From Myxococcales bacterium (GTDB lineage Bacteria > Myxococcota_A > Polyangia > Palsa-1104 > JAEUJZ01), in the NCBI GenBank assembly GCA_016794505.1, contig JAEUJZ010000016.1:124001-188000 (forward strand): a stretch of 64,000 bases of DNA, given 5' to 3'. Shown piece after piece: positions 62,961 through 64,000 of the stretch. The notes under the pieces were generated by a model that saw only the letters and a program-made list of their open reading frames with translations, was not told the DNA's origin and did no database searches. Both the position numbers and the translations under genes were made by a program. Position 1 is the stretch's first letter. Every line of letters begins with the position of its first letter.

Positions 62961-64000
62961 TCACCTCAGAAGTTCGCTTTTGAGCAGGAATCCACCGTCG
63001 ACCGCGACCTTTTCGCCAGCCGACAGTCCGCTGCGCACTTCGACCTGTGTGCCACCGGATGCACCCAGCTCGACCGTGCGCTTGGTGAAGCCGCCCGGTT
63101 CTTGCACGAAGACCAGCGGCTTGCCTTCCACCGTCAGCACCGACTTGCGCGGCACCGCCAGCACTTGGTTGATGACGCGGCTGGGATCGCCGTGCAGCGT
63201 CGCGGTGACGAACTGACCGGGGCGGAACAGGCCTTCGTGGTTGTCGAATTCGATGCGGACGGGCGCGGTGCGCGTCTTTTCATCGATGACATGCCCAACG
63301 TAGGCGACGCGTGCGGGGAAGCTCTTGCCGGGATAGACCTCGGTGCGGATCTCGGCCCGCTGATCGGCGTGGACGTAGGGCAGATCTTTTTCAAACAGAT
63401 CCAGCTGGACCCACAGCTGGCTTAAGTTGGCGACGGAAAACGCGTCGGTGGCTGGCTGCACCGACTGCCCCAGCGAGATGCTGCGCGTGATGATCGTCCC
63501 ATCGATCGGGCTGTACAAAGGCACGATGCCGGCCCGGTCTTCGTTGATCTGTTTGATGTCGACTTGGCGCAGACCCAAGGCGCGCAGGCGCTGTGTCGCG
63601 GCGGCTAGCTGCGCTTGTTCGGTGATGGCGGCTGCCTCGGCTAGCTCGCGCTCGCGCTCCGACGACACCTTGCGCTCGGCAAGCTCGCGTTCGCGCCGCA
63701 GGTTAGCCTGCGCAGCCAGCGATGTCGCGCGCGCCGTCAGATACGCGGCCTGCGCTTGCCCGACTTCCGAGCTCTCAAGCTCGGCCAACACTTGGCCGGC
63801 CCGCACCGCTTCACCGACCTGCGCTTTGATCGACACGATGCGTCCGGCGATCAGCGGCCCGATCTGCGCGTGATAGTTGGGTGCCAGATCGACGGAGCCG
63901 ACCACTTCGACATCGCGGGCCAGGCGCTGCAGCCGTACCTCGACCACTTCGATCTGGTTCTTGCGCAGGGCATCGGGCGACAGCGAAACGGCCGGCGATG
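62961..64000 (-). CDS. RND efflux periplasmic adaptor, CzcB type (5' end outside window)
   Basis: The frame is open to the last base, so the N-terminus lies beyond the window; a GTG at 63947 is only an internal codon, since SLSPDALRKNQIEV continues upstream. It has the membrane-fusion-protein plan: a lipoyl half (NYHAQIGPLIAGRIVSIKAQ), an alpha hairpin (QAQAAYLTARATSLAAQANL to TEQAQLAAATQRLRALGL), the second lipoyl half (SPIDGTIITRSISLGQSVQP) and beta-barrel domains. The C-terminus reads SGLSAGEKVAVDGGFLLKSE. It links the CzcA-type pump to an outer-membrane channel. Confidence 0.9.
   Translation of the reverse strand, partial: SPAVSLSPDALRKNQIEVVEVRLQRLARDVEVVGSVDLAPNYHAQIGPLIAGRIVSIKAQVGEAVRAGQVLAELESSEVGQAQAAYLTARATSLAAQANLRRERELAERKVSSERERELAEAAAITEQAQLAAATQRLRALGLRQVDIKQINEDRAGIVPLYSPIDGTIITRSISLGQSVQPATDAFSVANLSQLWVQLDLFEKDLPYVHADQRAEIRTEVYPGKSFPARVAYVGHVIDEKTRTAPVRIEFDNHEGLFRPGQFVTATLHGDPSRVINQVLAVPRKSVLTVEGKPLVFVQEPGGFTKRTVELGASGGTQVEVRSGLSAGEKVAVDGGFLLKSELLR

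Overview
The window is 64 kb of GC-rich chromosomal DNA from a Gram-negative bacterium, most likely a member of the Myxococcota (the former myxobacterial branch of the Deltaproteobacteria). The evidence is a DUF2330 protein with a MYXO-CTERM-like sorting tail, a cysteine-rich 'DNDSQCP...C....C' motif typical of that group, a lipoprotein alpha-2-macroglobulin, a kinase-type TPR fragment, and many secreted or outer-membrane proteins of unknown function. No rRNA, tRNA or CRISPR array was found. Most of the window is ordinary, tightly packed coding sequence. Two genes (14579-15901 and 50964-51920) are strikingly AT-rich and look horizontally acquired.

Layout. (1) 1-9.8 kb, plus strand: end of an MBL-fold hydrolase, a secreted phosphatase-like protein with a degenerate active site, small membrane proteins, a tandem paralogous pair, a periplasmic protein, and a secreted repeat protein of about 1,330 residues. 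(2) 9.9-14.1 kb: divergent DUF2330/MYXO-CTERM gene and mutL, with five copies of a 10-bp tandem repeat upstream of mutL. (3) 14.6-16.5 kb: an AT-rich gene joining an XRE-type HTH to an EgtD-like methyltransferase, then a small secreted protein. (4) 16.8-22.3 kb: an iron-uptake operon behind a near-perfect Fur box: DUF4856 lipoprotein, a fused fatty-acid hydroxylase/imelysin, and a FecA-type TonB-dependent receptor. (5) 22.3-25.9 kb, minus strand: class III cyclase, CinA-N protein, and a double-receiver protein.

(6) 25.9-34.5 kb, minus strand: the most unusual cluster. It contains a helical cytosolic protein, PspA/IM30, a substrate-binding protein fused to an OmpA peptidoglycan-binding domain, ABC permease and ATPase, a membrane coiled-coil protein, a clear internal terminator, a double AAA ATPase, and a TerB-like protein. 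I read it as an envelope-stress or membrane-maintenance system built around PspA, with an SsuABC/NitT-like transporter as its periplasmic arm. (7) 34.5-38.3 kb: lgt with a six-cysteine insertion, an MFS transporter and an ArsA-like ATPase. (8) 38.6-48.6 kb: pepA, a Bor-like lipoprotein, alpha-2-macroglobulin, DUF2911 protein, an outer-membrane barrel, a fused PssD/PssE glycosyltransferase and an unknown protein.

(9) 48.8-56 kb: a decaying mobile-element region. It holds a broken AlbA_2/ATPase gene, a deleted and frameshifted parA, an AT-rich orphan with a possible caspase-like His/Cys dyad, 21-bp iteron-like repeats, and a tyrosine recombinase in an overlapping operon with a DUF-type protein, an XRE regulator and a zinc-ribbon protein. 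A divergent XRE regulator and a DUF2185-like gene follow. (10) 56.3-64 kb, minus strand: TPR fragment, CPA2 antiporter, RCK/USP protein, and a CzcA/CzcB-type metal efflux pair running off the window.
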